Below are positions 26,146 to 38,130 of a stretch of 64,000 nt of DNA, one piece after another. This DNA comes from Sialis fuliginosa. Its lineage: Eukaryota > Arthropoda > Insecta > Megaloptera > Sialidae. Position 1 is the first letter of the stretch. Every line of letters starts with the position of its first letter. The stretch lies in contig OY540811.1 of assembly GCA_961205875.1 (NCBI GenBank), positions 19,151,248-19,215,247 on the forward strand, written 5' to 3'. The translations under genes were made by a program, and so were the position numbers. Below the pieces are notes generated by a model that was given only the letters and a program-made list of their open reading frames with translations, did no database searches and was not told where the DNA came from.

Positions 26146-26537
26146 TATATATATTTTATTATTATATTTTATGTAATCCATGGTAGATATATGTTATTTT
26201 AATTAACTGAAGATGTAGAATATATTTATTTATTAATTATAATCGTTATTTTTAAATCAAGATTTTATCTTAGAAATTAATTTTAATAGGTACAACTGTA
26301 CACATAAATATAATTACAATCCCTGTACCATTTTATTATTGCATGTAACTATTGCGGAATTTGTAATTGACTTTATAAAACGACATAGTAATACTTTTAA
26401 TGTCGATATTATAACGTAATAATAATAAAAGCGGTTTACAATATTGCGTCCTCCTACATGTTGCGGTTCAGGCAAAAGCTTTTAACAGGGTTAGAATAAA
26501 TCGTCGATGTCAAATGTTATATGTTTAAGTGTTTTGT

Positions 26538-26949
26538 GAATAAACCACTAATCTTCAAATACATTTACCTACAATGGCGTCTACTATGTGGATTTATTTA
26601 GGAAAACAAGATGTACAAATAAGAATATTACTTATAACAGTTATAAAAATTTTACTTTTAGTGTAAAAATAATTGTCTTAAACAAAAAATAGCTAATTAA
26701 ATAATAAGAAAAATCATTATTTTTCCATGAAGTAACATTTCATCAAGAGTTTTGCTTTATTGTTTTTTAACTAACAATATTCCAGTATTTACATAGATAT
26801 CAAAATTAACATTCAATCAAAATGCACAATACATCGTTTTCATTATTAATATACTACATATTTGTTAAGATATGTAGTATGTAAAATATTTGCTGAAAAC
26901 GCCACAGGAAGAACGTTATTGATTGTTTTTGGGAATAAACCACTAATCT
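26538..26949 (+). repeat. Pair of direct repeats, GAATAAACCACTAATCT
   Basis: The same 17 bases occur at 26538-26554 and 26933-26949, each after TTTTG and followed by a CAAATACA/CAATACA block. The 395-bp spacing and the weak similarity around them suggest two diverged copies of an old repeat. Confidence 0.5.
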
Positions 26950-27449
26950 GCAATACACGTTTATAGAAAGTCTGCTATATCTCTCAGAGATACCGTTGTT
27001 GTTGGATGATATTTCAACTAAGTGGGATTATTTTAGATCAATGTATTCACCAAATCTGTCTGCAGATAGAATTATTGATATGTTATCATGACTTGGAAGG
27101 ATTTATATATATTTAACCAACTCAATGGATAATTATATATAGTATATAGAATGAATGTTAACAGTTACATATTTTGAAAAGATAAAATTAAATATGAGTT
27201 CAAATTTCATAGAAAAATACATCATTTGATAATATTTTATATTTTAGTTTTTCATAAAAATCCGCATGACCATAAATAACACAGATACACAAAAAAATAA
27301 AAAAGTGCGGAGCCAAAAAAGTGACCTATATAGAATTGTAGTCGAAATCAATTTTTTTTTAATTTTTTGTTTACCAGTGCAGTAACTACATAAAATCGGG
27401 TTTCAGATTTAAACAGTACTTTTATTAGTTTTTAGATAGTTTTTAGAAT

Positions 27450-27525
27450 TATAGTCTATCCGTTTGTTTGTTTCGAGTAAACTCCAAAACTTCTAAACCA
27501 ATATTGATGCGACTTTTACTCTTAG
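27450..27525 (+). repeat. Relic of a dispersed repeat (CGTTTGTTTGTTTCGAGTAA)
   Basis: The block runs CCGTTTGTTTGTTTCGAGTA, then AACTCCAAAACTTCTAAACC and ATTGATGCGACTTT. It resembles a LINE-derived phrase common in insect genomes. The open frame starting here (to 27680) has no recognisable protein and I do not treat it as a gene. Confidence 0.35.
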
Positions 27526-27837
27526 ACTACCTAAGATCCTTAGACTTAATATCATCACGCTACTCCATTAACGAGATTAGCCATTACATGGGCGGATTTT
27601 GCGGTGTTACGAACAACTGGTCGTGTGGGTATTCACCAATTTTGGAAACAATGGAACTAATTACAAAGAATAATTTTTAGCTTTGTAAACTTAAAAATTT
27701 TGCCTTAAGAGGACACATTCTTTCTCATTATACATATTTATATTTATCATTTTGAACTTATGCAAAATAATGCATATTAAACTTAATGTCTAAATGTATA
27801 CATTTATACCTACGGTACAGTAATATTTACAAAAACT

Positions 27838-28652
27838 ATCTGGCTTGGGAGCCATGGGACTTTCTTATACGTAATCCTAACAGTGAATAGTATACGTGAT
27901 TCTTATTTTATTAAAACATTACTGACAATCTAACAAGATAATATAGGTAATATTATTCTCTACACTATATAACAAATGTTTTTTTTTAACGTAATAACTG
28001 AAAACGGATGTTTACTCTTGTAAATTTTTGAATTTTTGAAATAAGAAAAAAATGTTTTAGATAAAAAATGTCGAGTATGTTATTATCTATCATTTATTTC
28101 CCATACATTTTTTTCCAGCATTTTTATGATTTAGCCAGAAAGAATTTTTTTATGTAATTATTTAATCACTCTCAGAATTACGTATATGAAAGTCCCATGA
28201 TACCTATGGCAAACACACACACTATTCAATCTCTGTAATACGTATAAGAAAGTCCCATGACACTCATGGCAGATATTTCTCCTCTGTTATGAACCATTTG
28301 AATTATAATAATTTTAAATTCGTTTTTACGAAAAAATGAATAGAACATAAATTATAGATATTGATATTACCTACAATTCTTAACTTGACCATTTTTCTCT
28401 ATTTTGCACTGTTTCAGAGTAATTCGAAAAATTCAAAATCGACTTAGGTAAACATTCGATCCGGTTGAAAGATCGTTTTAAAAAATAGGACGTTTTCTTT
28501 CCAGACAAAATATTATATATAATATTAATCTTAAATATAAAATTTCATCCTTCTACGATTTGTCGTAATTGAGTTACAGCGCTTACAGACAGACACACAG
28601 ACATCATGACGAAAATAGTCAGAATGGATTAAAAGGTCAAAATATTTCATAT
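27838..28652 (+). repeat. Dispersed repeat, CTTTCTTATACGTAAT family, copy 1
   Basis: The left part has CATGGGACTTTCTTATACG and the right part carries it twice in reverse (GAAAGTCCCATGA at 28190 and 28250, each with an ATACGTATA-like block), giving a palindromic core up to about 28281. The outer part to 28652 contains TACGATTTGTCGTAATTGAG, CAGCGCTTACAGACAGACAC and CATCATGACG. The same order is found reversed at 46725-47548. No open frame. Confidence 0.7.
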
Positions 28653-29423
28653 ACATGGTATAAGAAAGTAAAAATATAAATAAGACTACTTTTCTTTCCA
28701 TTCCGGTCCATCTGAAACTGTTAGACCATACTTTAATATAACGCATGCCTTGAGAACAATTCCGTAACGTTCGTAAGTTTCAATTTCGTTAAGCAATTGA
28801 GAGGAAACTAGGTTAGGTGTTTTGTCGAGAAGTACATGTGAAAATAAAGAACGTTTTTAAGTGGATAGTGCTCAGAATTACTTCTGTTATATCAGCTGCA
28901 GAATTTATATCTGCTTTTTGTACCGAAACTTCTAAACGGCCATACGTTGTCGATTCTTTCTACTGTTCTATTTGCTGGTATTATAAAGTGTTATTTATTA
29001 TATTACATCAGCGGTTCAGAATAACTCAATCTTTATTAATTAAATAGTATTATACAGAGTGAATATAAGTTAACTGTATTAATTCTAATACCTAAAATAT
29101 TGACATTATGAAAATATAATAATGAGATTTTGAACTGATTATGTACGAGTAAATACACAAATGTATGTATGTATGGTGATTATATTAAAGTATTCTAGTT
29201 TTTCCGCGGCTTCATGCGCATCTATTTCAAAATTAGTGAACATTATCTGATAAATACTTCACAAATCAAGTCCTTTGGTACGTATTTATAATAGCGAATC
29301 AACAAAAAGATATAGCCATTTGAATAATTATGGCCCTCGTATAACAGTAATATTTTATTTATTTCAGGCTAAAATGAATTTTACGCCAACATATTTTTTA
29401 CTTACATATATTTTGTATTTCAG
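28653..29423. other. End of the upstream intron, before the first visible exon
   Basis: No coding sequence is recognised. A TTCCGCGGCTTCATGCGC phrase near 29200 looks like a LINE relic. The 76-codon frame at 28817-29047 has no recognisable domain. The acceptor CAG is at 29421-29423. Confidence 0.6.
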
Positions 29424-29594
29424 TACCACCGGACATAGTGAACGACGACACGAGCGGAGACTTGGCGGTGGCCGAAGGCGACAACGCGACGCTGTGGTGC
29501 CGGGCGACCGGACACCCGGAGCCCCGGATCGCGTGGAGGCGCGAGGACGGCGAGCCCATATTGCTCAGACGCGGTCTGCGGGATATCACTAGAG
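29424..29594 (+). CDS. Internal exon: first part of Ig domain 2 of a DIP/lachesin-like cell-adhesion protein
   Basis: This exon encodes 56 whole codons plus split codons at both ends. The 3' splice site is TATTTCAG just before 29424 and the donor is GTCAGT at 29595. It enters and leaves in phase 1, so its 171 bases keep frame if skipped. The peptide starts with the VPPDI linker that opens Ig2 in this family, then shows the B-strand cysteine (ATLWCRA), the GHPEP turn and the C-strand tryptophan in AWRREDGEP. NAT is a possible N-glycosylation site. By family knowledge, DIP/lachesin proteins are extracellular, usually membrane-anchored, three-Ig-domain proteins; DIPs pair with Dpr partners on neurons. 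G+C is 114 of 171, unlike the AT-rich surroundings and the next exon. The member of the family cannot be settled from this piece. Confidence 0.93.
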
Positions 29595-30174
29595 GTCAGT
29601 GTTTCTCTACATGTGTTAATAAAATATATATATATATGTACATATAATATATAACATCGAATATTCGTTATTATTTTAATCAAGAAAATATAGTTCATGG
29701 TCCTTTGTATAAGTTTTGATACTCCATTTAAAGACTAGATATTATAAAAGTATAATTATTTTATAATTAGAAGCGCTGCTCCTGGGTACATCGCGCTCCA
29801 ACCTTTGTCTAAGATTTGAATAATAATTTAATAATGTCTGCGTCGCAAAATAACAGCTCTCACTATAATTAACATTAAACATTTTCTTACTTTTGACCTT
29901 GGTACATAACATACATATGTTGTAAAAATAATTTTTTTTAAATATTCAAATTGGTATAACCACAACCGCTGTTAAATATTAAAAATAAAGATACTATTTA
30001 AATAATTTATATGTAGAAATAATTTTTTTTAAATACCCCTGAATTTTTTCATACGATACAAATATATAATACATAGATTATAACTTTTACTAATTTGCAA
30101 ATAACAAAAAAGCTTCATGGTAAATAGGAGAAACTTTTTTAAATATAAATTAAAGGTTACTTGTGTCATTCAAA

Positions 30175-30692
30175 AATCTGAAAAAAATTAGTAATGAAGC
30201 TTTGATGGGACTACCAATGACAAATACAAGTCAACAATATAATTTTAAATTTTGGAATAATAGGATGAGGCGTCATAGAATTTTTATTTTATTTTCATAT
30301 CTAGGCATGTGGTATGTCAAAATGCACATCTCAATTACAAGAATATGACCATATAATATAACTCAAAAATGGTGCCTGTAGGAGGCTAAAAGTACTGTTT
30401 TATATTGTCCTTGCCCCTTTTGACATTGTAGCTACTGGCTCAAAAAATCTGAAAAAAATTTGGTGACGAGGCTTTGGTTGGACTACCAACGACAAATACT
30501 AAAGTCAACAAAATAATTTTAAATTTTGAAATTATAGGGAGGGATGTCATAGAATTTTTTATTTTAATTTTCATGTCTAGGCATGTGGGATGTCGAAATG
30601 TACATCTCAATTAGTAGAATATGACCATATTTTTTTATTTTTTTTCTTACTCAAAAATTGTGCCTGTGAGTGGCTCCAAACAGTCCACGTAT
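30175..30692 (+). repeat. Tandem repeat of about 271 bp, first block
   Basis: The phrase AATCTGAAAAAAATT starts units at 30175 and 30446. Both units continue with GACTACCAA(T/C)GACAAATAC, TCATAGAATTTTT, CATGT(C)TAGGCATGTGG and ATATGACCATAT. The block ends at GGCTCCAAACAGTCCACGTA, the same phrase that ends the second block at 32271. No coding capacity. Confidence 0.75.
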
Positions 30693-31729
30693 CACTCGTG
30701 TATGTTTGCACGAATTATTTTATATATGTATGTATTATTCTTTCCCGATACGTGTATGTTCCCAGGGTCGAAATGGTTTAATACAGTTTTCAATTATTTT
30801 TTTTTCAAAACATGAAATTCATACTTAGATATGACAATTTTTCTCAAATAATGTTGTTATATTGTGTACAAAGGACCAAACTTCCAGTGAAAACAACCTA
30901 TGTTTTGATTTTTTAATGTTTTTATACAGAAAATTTATTTTTGATTAAAAATGTATGAACCCTCCCTAACTCCACCTATGTATATATTATTTTTCTATTT
31001 GAACAGTTAATTTAAATTATAATTAATTTATATAATCAAAATATTTAACTTCATTTAAATTATATCCTTTTAATTAATTAAACACAACAATTGAAAAAAT
31101 AATATTTTACCATTATAACTAATTAATTCTAACTAATTTCATTTACATAACACTATACGCAATATGTTTAATTACACTTAGAATAATTTACATACATTCC
31201 CAAACCTAAATCCACCATAATAATACAATTATTAATATTATTGTAGCCATCCTAGCAATATTTATATAACAAAATTAAATTTACATGCACAAATACAAAA
31301 TCCCGTACCAATACGGAAGCAAATATAAATTAACATTAATTTACAATTGCCAGTAATATATCACTAAATCTACGTAAAACTGTTGAACAAATGACATTTA
31401 TGTTGTTGCATTTATAAACAATAGAGGCTGAAAAACGGCTTGCATATTTAATTTAAAATAGGTGAACCGATAGTAGCCAGGGACGGCTTGAAATTTAAAC
31501 CCTTTCAAAATGGTATATAATAAATGGGGATATAACAGACAGCACCACCACTAATTTAGCCATTTGTGCTGTTAGTCTGGAATAATTTTTTTATCTCTAT
31601 TGAACTTCAAAAATTTTTGATACACGTGTATTTTAATTTTAATAGAATAGTATTTCGACTGAAATTCACGTTTAATATATATACCTATGAATGTAGTTAT
31701 TTTAAGAAGATAAACGTATCGAAATAAAA
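30693..31729. other. Intron, AT-rich, nothing distinct
   Basis: The stretch between the two tandem-repeat blocks. TTTAATTTTAATAGAATAG near 31630 resembles part of the relic near 23720. Confidence 0.5.
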
Positions 31730-32272
31730 AATGCTGAAGGGGCTACAATAAGACAAAAAACATATTTTTTAAACCAGTGGAATTTGACCCTTTTTCTAAT
31801 TTTTTATACATCAAAATTGACACCTGCAGGAGGTTTTAAAGCAAATCCAAAAAATTAAAATTAAAAAATTGTATACCAAGACGTGTGGGTTATCAAAATT
31901 TAGATTTTAGTCAATAGAATTTGACCCTGTTTTTTATTTATTTTTCTGACTCAAAAATGGCGCCAGCAAGGGGCTAAAAGCAGTATTTTATTTGCCCCCA
32001 CCCTCTAACTCGGTAACTACTGGGGCAAATAATCTGAAAAAAAAATTGGTAACGAAGCTTTGGTGAGACTACCAACGACAAATACTGAAGTCGACAATAT
32101 CATTTCAAATATTGATAAAAGAAAAATTAGAGAGAGGCGCCGTAGAATTTTTTATATTTATATCTAGGTATGTGAGGTATCAAAATCTAGATCTCAATTA
32201 GTAGAATCTGACCCTATTTTTATATTATTTTCCAACTTAAAATGCACCTGTGGCTCCAAACAGTCCAAGTAT
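31730..32272 (+). repeat. Tandem repeat of about 271 bp, second block
   Basis: It carries a degraded unit followed by a better one starting AATCTGAAAAAAAAATTGG at 32031, with GACTACCAACGACAAATACT and TCTCAATTAGTAGAATCTGA. It ends at GGCTCCAAACAGTCCAAGTA. A shared right boundary with the block at 30175-30692 suggests both are copies of one mobile unit rather than a local expansion. Confidence 0.7.
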
Positions 32273-33713
32273 GTACTTCGAAACCTTTATGGCATACACG
32301 CGTGCATATCTTGACCGATTTTTAATATTTTTTCTTAATATTGAATAATATGAAATTAAACATTTCCCAAATACTTGACACATTTTTGTATTCTCTCTCG
32401 TAAAGGAAAGGAGTTATTAAAGATTATAATTTGGTGTAATTAATTTAGTAATAGATTTGTAGCAATATTAACACAAAGCAAAGCCTATTTAAATTCATTT
32501 TATTCATTTAATATATTAAACAAATGCTTTTTTTGAAATGATCTTTTTATGAAAATTGAAACATACATTATAAACCTCTTATATGTTTATAATATATAGT
32601 ATATATATATTTTCGCCAATCATCATTTTATAAGCCCAAGATAATTAGCTTAATCTCTGCAAATTGTAAACACGGTCCTAGTAGTATTCGTGTGAATTGC
32701 TTATTAGTCGGCTGTACCAAGCTGGTACCGGGCTACAAACCCTTAGACATGCGACATTTATAGTAATAATATACGAAGTAAATTGATTTTTATTGATTCC
32801 ATCAAAGAATTTAGTTATATTTAATGTAGCAGTACCTCAGCCGCTTTTTGTTCATGTAAAATGTTATATTGTTATGTTTTATAAATTGGTTTTTAGATAT
32901 TGTGTTGAAAAGGAAACTAAATTGGTTATGTTTTTGTAATAGTATTTATTGAATGTTGTGGGAATTTTAACATATGCTTTGTCAATAATTTTGTAATGTG
33001 TAGGAAATATATTTTGTTGATGATATATGAGCAGTTACAATATTCCAGAAAACGACAATATTTTATTTATTTTGTTGTGCTCATAAAACGTAGATTTTCT
33101 AGACGATTTACCTTTATGAAATACTTATGTTAATATATTGCTATTTTACTGAAATTGTAATTATCTTTAATACTACCTGTTTTCTCAGTTACTTAAATTA
33201 AACTTACATATAAACTTCAAACTGAGGAAACTCACAACGTGTTTCTACTAAAAGCGTTTATCAAGAGTCTGCTACTAACATTAGTAGTAGATGAAGACTT
33301 TTAAATAGGTACAGCTAGAACATGTGTTAGGTAGTATTTTAGTTTAAGTGTGAATATTTTTGTAAATGTTAAATAAATGCAGCCATATTTGTAGAACTCT
33401 TTACTCTTAATGTTAACTGTTTGGTGTTTGCAAGGTTTTCCATATTTTCCTATATGTCTTACGATTCATGAAAATATTTTTTTAACAGACATATTATAAT
33501 GAAGTAATAAAACATCTCAAAACGTATATTTTTCTTTCATTCTTTTCTCCACAACTAGATGCTAGTTTGAAGTTATGATTAATATAAATCAAGATAATTA
33601 AACAACTAACGCTTTTATAGTTAAATTTTCCGCGAAAAAAGTTTTTATAAGTACTTCCATGTGAGGCAAAAAAATTATACATTTTAAGAAGTTTTCCTAT
33701 ACCGAATGTATAA
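32273..33713. other. Intron, AT-rich, nothing distinct
   Basis: No repeat partner within the window and no coding sequence found. Confidence 0.55.
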
Positions 33714-34065
33714 TAAGGTATAGTCGCCAAATTTTGTCTGCTTGCTTATCTCTGAAAATAACCAGTATCATCTCAAATCAATTTCTGAACTAAAAATACT
33801 TTAAAAAATACGTTTCATGGCCATTTTGGTAATTTTGAAGGTGACGGCTTGGGCCTACTTTGTGTTTTTGTTTTTTTAATGGATAAAAGGTAAAAGATGA
33901 TTGTCTTCATCAGATATCTTTTAATTATAGTTATAAAATCTAAATACTTTTCGTTATTTCTAATGATGAAGACATTGCAAAAAATCTTGAGGTAAGCATC
34001 CGTTTCATTTAAAAAAAAATCAAATTCGAAAGAAAAATCCTAATATCATCCCCCAACGACAGCTT

Positions 34066-34088
34066 AATATCGTCCCGGGGACGATATT
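34066..34088. repeat. 23-bp palindrome, AATATCGTCCC and complement around one G
   Basis: Eleven-base arms AATATCGTCCC and GGGACGATATT flank a single central G. Degenerate versions, CTAATATCATCCCC followed by GAGGACAATATT, occur at about 34643 and as a half site at 34039. The repeats stay inside the element at 33714-35258, so they are probably part of its internal repeat structure. Confidence 0.7.
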
Positions 34089-34225
34089 TAGAGTTCTTTT
34101 TTGGATACCGTTTAATCGTTTGTAACATTTTTGTTATTTTTTTCAATAAATTTATTTTAGTATTTTCATTTTTTATTTTCGGGTCCTAAATTTGTATATT
34201 CTGCCTGACTGATTTTTCAATAAAA

Positions 34226-34495
34226 TGTCCGGTATTAAAAAGGAGCTAACAAATTTGCAAGCTTGCAAGCATTTTCAAATGGGGTACAAATTCTGTGCTA
34301 GTATCTATAGATTAGTTATGGAATTTAGAGCAGTGATAGTTATTAAAACACTCTTAGCGACTCTGACCGTACAAAATAAATTTTATAATAACACCACTTC
34401 ATGAACTTCAAGAGAACTGTCAGATAGGTTTGAAACCTCATTTGTAAGTACTTGCAAGCTTATAAATTTTGTTAGCTCGTTTATAATACTGGACA
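34226..34495 (+). mobile_element. MITE, TGTCCGGTATTATAAA family, copy 2 (shorter)
   Basis: The ends TGTCCGGTATTA and TAATACTGGACA are inverted and flanked by TAAAA on both sides (34221-34225 and 34496-34500), a possible 5-bp duplication. The arms carry GCAAGCTTGCAAGC and CTTGCAAGCTTATAA. The interior GACTCTGACCGTACAAAATA is in the same orientation as copy 1. It lies inside the larger element at 33714-35258. Confidence 0.8.
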
Positions 34496-35751
34496 TAAAA
34501 CTTTTAAACATACATACATACATGCATACATTACATAAAATTTTTAAACCTAAATATACTTCTAATTAGAAGTATATTTTTCATAATAGTTTTTTTTGTT
34601 TTGTGATGATAATGATATGATGATTATGTGATAATGTATATAACCCTAATATCATCCCCGAGGACAATATTTGAAGCCCAAATATTATTTTAGAAATATG
34701 ACTTGTTTTTGTTTATGCTAAGCTTACAAAGTATAGCCGAACTGATTGGTAAGTTTGATAACAATTCCAAATAAAGGTATAAATCGTTGTTCGGGTCCGT
34801 CTAAAACAGCCCTATTAGGTATACCATTTCCCTTACAGTCTACTTACTCTCGACACTCTTCTTCCACTTCCCCCTATCGCATCACTATGATTAAAGTAGG
34901 TTTTGCATAGAAAATATAGAAAAACAATAACTAAACAAACAACTCAGTTTTACAACACAGTTTTTACACAAAGTACATTGTGGCGCCCCAATTACTCTAC
35001 TCACTTGTAATGCAAGTATTTAGTTCCCGTATTAATAGTGTCAACATACTCAACTCACTTAATATCAAATTGTTTAAATAACTCGACTCGGTTGAAACTA
35101 TTGAAGAACTAAATTGAACAAGGAGCCCACAAGCTGCATCGGTACCAACAATCGTTCATAATACTGTTTTTATTTTTATTTTTGATGCATTGTATTTAAA
35201 ATAATGGAAAATATACAGGATTTTTAAAAATTGAACGATATTTGGCGACTATACCTTACACGATTTACGAGGCTACATTGTAATTTAATATAATTACCTC
35301 AATTAACAAATATCTCATGTTAAAAACACTTTTAGTTTTTCCTATTCCTTCTCTCCCTTCCTAAAACTAAACAAATATCCCTATATACATTTGCCGCTAG
35401 ATTTGATATGGTTTCAATATCCATAAATAATTAATAACATTTATTAAATATACGTGAACCGAAAGACGCCATTTCCTTTATGTACAAAACGGAAACGTGA
35501 GTGTGTTTGTGTGTGAGTGTGTGTACACATATTATCACATGTAATAATAACTTTAATACGAGCGGTTGAATAAATGATCATTACAAACGTTACCGCCCTA
35601 GCAAATGTTTCATTTTAAACATGTACTAGCATCAAGTTTTCTCTTATCCCCCCTCTCGAAATTCAGTGTTTGTTGTCGACGACAGAACAGTGGTTCACAA
35701 AATGGGAACTATTGATTTTATTGTTTTTTTTGTAATATTCATTTTTTTATA

Positions 35752-36372
35752 CAGGGTGGTCCGATTTGGAATAAAGATATTTTAGGAGCTGATTCCCTTG
35801 GTAATGGTGGGGGGGGAGGGTCTATCTTCAATATTCTCTGAGCTACAGGGTGCTGGAAAAAATCCTTCAGATTAGTATTTACAAACAAAAATTATCTCAT
35901 AACTTCCAAAGTAACGTAACTATACTCTATTTCATTAAAGAATGCAGTGGTTGCCGTGATTTTTGGCGGTAAAATGCACGATTCGTACCGTTAAAACCCC
36001 GGCAATCACTGCATTCTTAAATGAAATAGAGTATAGAGCAACCAAGTCAGTTTTATAGATAATTAACTAACATATTTTTCATTATTACCGTTATTACAAG
36101 CCGTGTTTCCGGTCATCAAAATAAAAATAAAAGTACCTATAATATGTGGTATTTTTTTATCATTCTTTTTGTGCGTAAAAATATTACCTACAAATTTACC
36201 CTACAAAGTTTGGACCTGTGTCCTACAGGTTTCCAGTTATAAATTTATCTAAATTAATTCCCAAAATGACTATTTTGCTACCTACCCTATTAAATTAAAT
36301 TCTAATTTTTTACTCACAATGAGCAAGGGAATCAGCTCCTAAAATATCTGTATCCCAAACCGGACCACCCTC
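35752..36372. mobile_element. MITE with CAGGGTGGTCCG termini and TA flanks
   Basis: The left end CAGGGTGGTCCGATTTGG, followed by ATATTTTAGGAGCTGATTCC, is mirrored at the right end by GGAATCAGCTCCTAAAATAT and CGGACCACCCTC. The inverted arms are about 50 bp. TATA lies outside both ends, fitting a TA-targeting Tc1/mariner relative. The smaller hairpin element at 35920-36036 is nested inside it. Confidence 0.8.
35920..36036. mobile_element. 117-bp hairpin element, copy 1 (CTATACTCTATTTCAT)
   Basis: The arms CTATACTCTATTTCAT, AAGAATGCAGTGGTTGCC and their complements close a near-complete hairpin around AAAATGCACGATTCG. Similar copies lie at 43631 and 60620. It has no coding capacity and sits within the MITE 35752-36372. 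Confidence 0.85.
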
Positions 36373-38130
36373 TATATTAATTTACTGTATATTAATAACA
36401 AAACACAAAGCGAAAAGTGAACTCTACACCTATATACCAAGAATTAGATAAAAATAAATAATATTCAATATTCAAAGGTAGCAGGTACCATATACACTGA
36501 TTTTTTTCGAGAATGATTTTATAGTATTATAAAAATTATAGCTTCACATTTTCATAAATTAAAATATAAAGCAGTAGGATTATTGAGCATATTTTTTTTA
36601 TAAATAAACTAATCCTCCAGCTAGCGCCATATGCACGTGTTCATAAGTGCGGTGCATAATTTATTAATATTAGCATGCTGTATCAGAAACCTGTTCGTCT
36701 TATCGAAGCTATACTGTATAATCCATTCAAGGGTTGATTCATAGGTTTGAGAAACGCTGAGTTAGAGATACTAACGCACTCGCACGAGGTTGCACTGTAA
36801 CGCAGCGTGTTGTTGCTCGTACCCTTTCTATCATCATGCACGAGTTGATACGATTTTAGTTCAAGAGCGTTGATTTGAAACTGTAAAATACATGGAGCGA
36901 AATGAGAAAATATCTTTAACGTGCCGCGAAATACTAATTTTTTATTTTCCTCGTGGGTACATTACTTTTTATGTAGCGACAGACGCTATAAATTTTTTAT
37001 AATTTTTTTTTTTGTTTAGTGTTTCGATCCCGAGCCGTGCCTGTAGGAGAATACTAAAATTTTATATGCAAGTGAACTGTAAAATATTTACCTAATATGT
37101 TTGTCTATTACGTAACTTCTTTTAAAGATTTTTTTATAAATATTTATATTAAAAAAAACAGAATTTAAAAAAAATTATAAATATTGAGTTTTTTAGTTAC
37201 ATACTTCAATAATTAATATCATTATAAGAATTACAACGTTAATATAACGCGCATATCCTCACATTATCACATATTTTTTGTATGTTTTGAAATATTCCAT
37301 CTTCAGCAATTTCAAAGCTTTTGTTTGTATGTAAATAAACATTTTAAAATTTCAACAAAACTAGTTTTTTTTCGTTCGCTGTTTCATTTTTAAAACAACA
37401 ACCGATACGTTATTTTTCAAATAAACATGTTGCAATTAGTTTTGTCCCAAAATGGCCATAAGCTATGCACTCTAGTTTGGCATTGATTGCTCGCTAATAC
37501 GAACTGTAATGATAACAAATGTGTTTAAATAGTAAACTATCTGTTTTAAACGCTAACAGAAGAGTACAAATATACAAACGCCAGAACTTTATTTGTTCGC
37601 TGTTGAACACAATTTTTATATCGTATGTAGATTACACATTTCCATATACAATTTCGAATCTGTATATTTGATTTTCAAATGATAAATCAGGTATTTTATA
37701 CATTTTTTCAGACAACATTTTATTACATATTACACTCCGAATCTCCAGTGTTTTTCAGAAATACAAATGAATAAAGTATGTATGTCAAAACAATCTGTAT
37801 CGAAAAACATTACCATCGTATGAGGGGGACAAACCTTTAGTACAATGTTTTAAAGTTTTATAAAAGCAATCATCTTTTAAACTCTGTAAAAACTACACAC
37901 ATTTTTTTTTATAATAATAAAAAAATGTATGTATGTATGTGTTTTTTTATCTCGCCTGCGACTTAAATATTGACGAGATGGAATTCCTTAAATTTTGACG
38001 GAATGAAACAGATGATTAGCAACACAATATTCGCTGATGACTTTAAAATAAAATATAAACTATTTTTATCATATCTTTAATAAATTTCATTTACAAAAGT
38101 TAATAAGAATTCGCGTTGCTATATCTCTCG

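Larger units (their letters stand above)
26146..27837. other. Intron with a direct-repeat pair and a LINE-like relic
   Basis: Holds the GAATAAACC direct repeats and the relic at 27450-27525. ATACTACATA and its complement near 26850-26880 form a small hairpin. Confidence 0.55.
33714..35258. mobile_element. Non-autonomous DNA transposon, 1.5 kb, TAAGGTATAGTCGCC termini
   Basis: TAAGGTATAGTCGCCAAAT at 33714-33732 is exactly inverted at 35240-35258. If the outer TA is the target site, this is a Tc1/mariner-like element with 17-bp perfect termini. No transposase frame is present. Inside are the MITE copy at 34226-34495, an odd palindrome at 34066-34088, and the phrase CCTAATATCATCCCC at both about 34039 and 34645. 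Confidence 0.75.

Noticed and set aside
27468-27680. 70-aa frame with mixed composition
   Set aside because: It starts within a dispersed-repeat relic and has no recognisable domain; without homology it is more likely chance.
29275-29647. Other frames and a 69-aa extension over the first exon
   Set aside because: They read the GC-rich exon out of frame or run past its donor into intron; only the frame with the Ig signature and the splice sites is supported.
34509-34535. Short repeated units as a CRISPR array
   Set aside because: These are ACAT microsatellites; there are no regular unique spacers, and the DNA is eukaryotic.
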